A program made the position numbers and the translations under genes. A DNA stretch of 6,127 bases from Pseudomonadota bacterium (GTDB taxonomy: Bacteria; Pseudomonadota; Alphaproteobacteria; Reyranellales; Reyranellaceae), in assembly GCA_023386865.1 (NCBI GenBank), contig JAEWIV010000504.1, positions 1-6,127 of the forward strand, read 5' to 3'. How positions within the stretch are numbered: position 1 is the stretch's first letter; the number at the start of each line of letters is the position of its first letter. Below the pieces are notes generated by a model. It made no database searches and had not been told where the DNA came from. It saw only the letters and a program-made list of their open reading frames with translations. Shown in pieces: positions 4,698 through 6,127 of this stretch.

Positions 4698-6127
4698 ATG
4701 GCGGACTCGGGCCGGAACGACGGGGCATATCTCCACGGCGTCCGCGTGCTCGAGCTTGCCGACGAGACGGGAGAGTATGCCGGCCGGGTGCTCGCCGGCC
4801 TCGGCGCCGACGTCGTCAAGGTCGAGCCTCCCGACGGCGAGACGACGCGGCGCATCGGGCCGTTCCGCGGGGACGCGCCGTCGCCCGAGGAGAGCCTGCA
4901 CTTCTGGCACTACAATTTCGGCAAGCGCAGCATCGTCGTCGATCTCGACAGGCCCGACGGGCAGGAGACGTTCCTCCAGCTCGCGTCCGCCGCCGACATC
5001 GTGCTGGATGCGCGTCCGCGCGGCTACCTTGCCGACCGGAACCTCGCCTTCGACCGATTGCGCGCGGCCAATCCGCGACTGATCTGTCTGCGCATCAGCC
5101 CGTTCGGCGACACCGGCCCGTGGGCCGACTTCAAGGGCAGCGATCTCGTTCATCTGGCGCTGGGCGGCGTCATGATGAATTGCGGCTACGACCCCGATGC
5201 GTCCGGCCGCTACGACACGCCGCCGATCGCGCCGCAGATGTGGCAGGCCTACCACATTGCCGGCGAGATGAGCGTGATCGCCCTGCTCGGCGCCCTCGCG
5301 CATCGGCTGCGGACGGGCGAGGGGCAGCGCCTGTCCCTCGGCATCCACGAAGCGGTCAGCATGAACACCGAGGTCGACCTGCCGAACTGGATATTCCTGC
5401 GCCAGCGCCACTTTCGCCAGACATGCCGGCATTCGATGCCGTCGACGAGCCTGCCGGCTCTCGCGCAGACCCGGGACGGACGCTATCTCCTGCCGTACAA
5501 GACCTATCTCCGCGCCACCGCCACCTATTCATCGGACGCGCTTCGCGGAACCATCGCGGTCCTCGCCAAGCACGGCATGGATGAAGGTCTCGGCAAGCTC
5601 GACCGGCTGGACGCAGAGGCGGAAGCCAAGGTCGGCAGGCTGGTGGATCGCGTCGCGGCCAGCCTCGATTTCGACGCGGATCTGTGGCGCGACGGCCAGG
5701 ACAATGGGCTGCCGTGGGCGCCCGTGCGGCGGCCCGAGGAGAATGCCCGCGATCCGCACTACATCCAGCGCGGAAGCTTCGCCGACGTGGCCCATCCCGA
5801 GAGCGGCACGTCGTACACCTATGTCGCGGCTCGCTGGTACAGCCCCGATGCCCCGTGGACCGTATCGACTCGGCGGCCGCCGAGACTCGGCGAGCACACG
5901 CGCGCGGTCGTCGAGGAGTGGGCGGCGCCCGCAAAGGCGCCGTCGCTGTCGCCCGACTGCGGCCTCGCCCGCGGGCCTGCCAGGGCGGGTCCCACGGGCA
6001 AGCCGTTCGCGCTGTCCGGTGTGCGCGTCGTCGATCTCGGCTGGATGCTCGCCAGCGCCGGCGCGGGACGCTACCTCGCGGCGCTGGGCGCCGAGGTGAT
6101 CAAGGTCGAGCACGAATCGCGCGCCGC
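4698..6127 (+). CDS. Tandem-domain class III (CaiB/BaiF) CoA-transferase, 3' end missing
   Basis: Partial gene with 476 codons in the window, open at the right edge. Class III transferases move CoA between acyl-CoA and a free carboxylic acid. Residues 12-52 show the family N-terminus (GVRVLELADETGEYAGRVLA, then LGADVVKVEPPDGE). NFGKRSIVVDL (73-83) and ISPFGDTGPW (133-142) follow, then the GxGQ-like turn RTGEGQRLSL (205-214). From about residue 440 a second copy begins, GVRVVDLGWMLASAGAGRYL then LGAEVIKVEHES. The complete protein should therefore be a fused double-domain transferase, probably about 800 residues, instead of the usual 400. In the first domain the position of the catalytic Asp (Asp169 in Frc and CaiB) appears to be Tyr185 (PQMWQAYHIAG), so the active Asp may be supplied by the second domain. 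Start 4698 is backed by GGGGAG. The gene is divergent from the MBL-fold gene. The substrate is not known. Confidence 0.9.
   Translation, partial: MADSGRNDGAYLHGVRVLELADETGEYAGRVLAGLGADVVKVEPPDGETTRRIGPFRGDAPSPEESLHFWHYNFGKRSIVVDLDRPDGQETFLQLASAADIVLDARPRGYLADRNLAFDRLRAANPRLICLRISPFGDTGPWADFKGSDLVHLALGGVMMNCGYDPDASGRYDTPPIAPQMWQAYHIAGEMSVIALLGALAHRLRTGEGQRLSLGIHEAVSMNTEVDLPNWIFLRQRHFRQTCRHSMPSTSLPALAQTRDGRYLLPYKTYLRATATYSSDALRGTIAVLAKHGMDEGLGKLDRLDAEAEAKVGRLVDRVAASLDFDADLWRDGQDNGLPWAPVRRPEENARDPHYIQRGSFADVAHPESGTSYTYVAARWYSPDAPWTVSTRRPPRLGEHTRAVVEEWAAPAKAPSLSPDCGLARGPARAGPTGKPFALSGVRVVDLGWMLASAGAGRYLAALGAEVIKVEHESRA

Noticed and set aside
4572..5584. Open frames 4622-5584 (plus) and 4572-5432 (minus)
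   Set aside because: Both overlap the CoA-transferase in other frames, and their translations are Arg/Ala-rich with no recognisable motif.

Overview
The window is very GC-rich and gene-dense, with G/C-loaded third codon positions and long antisense open frames. Its enzymes (Lrp/AsnC regulator, DadA-like flavoprotein, class III CoA-transferase, IlvD/Edd dehydratase) suggest a metabolically versatile proteobacterium, most likely an alphaproteobacterium of the rhizobial or Rhodospirillales type. This placement is inferred from composition and gene style only; there is no rRNA or other lineage marker. I see no tRNA, CRISPR array, insertion sequence or phage gene.

Layout. Five genes read leftward on the minus strand. 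From right to left they are: a stand-alone metallo-beta-lactamase-fold protein with flavodiiron-type metal ligands (4484-3729), an IlvD/Edd-family iron-sulfur dehydratase (3424-1559), a HAD hydrolase of the haloacid dehalogenase type II family (1397-648), an Lrp/AsnC regulator (602-96), and the first 27 codons of an FAD/NAD(P)-binding oxidoreductase that runs off the left edge (83-1). One gene reads rightward: a class III (CaiB/BaiF) CoA-transferase that starts at 4698 and is still open at the right edge, where a second copy of the same domain is beginning.

The 213-bp divergent spacer between the beta-lactamase-fold gene and the CoA-transferase is the one AT-rich spot in the window. It holds a perfect 7-4-7 palindrome, a third matching half-site and a consensus TTGACA, and so looks like a shared, regulated promoter region. 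Two strong hairpins, both with GGATCC at their centre, lie after the beta-lactamase-fold gene and after the dehydratase. They probably split the leftward genes into three units: the beta-lactamase-fold gene; the dehydratase; and HAD-Lrp-oxidoreductase. In the last unit the oxidoreductase ribosome-binding site overlaps the Lrp stop codon, so translation of those two genes is probably coupled.

Functionally this looks like accessory catabolism of organic acids. The CoA-transferase would activate a carboxylate. The dehydratase would act on a sugar acid or dihydroxy acid. The Lrp-oxidoreductase pair would handle an amino acid or amine. No substrate can be named from the sequence. The points most worth a second look are the isolated flavodiiron-type domain, the tandem CoA-transferase whose first domain seems to lack the catalytic Asp, a HAD protein without the dehalogenase-specific residues, and the divergent operator. 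I see no clear sign of a wholly new defence or mobile system.
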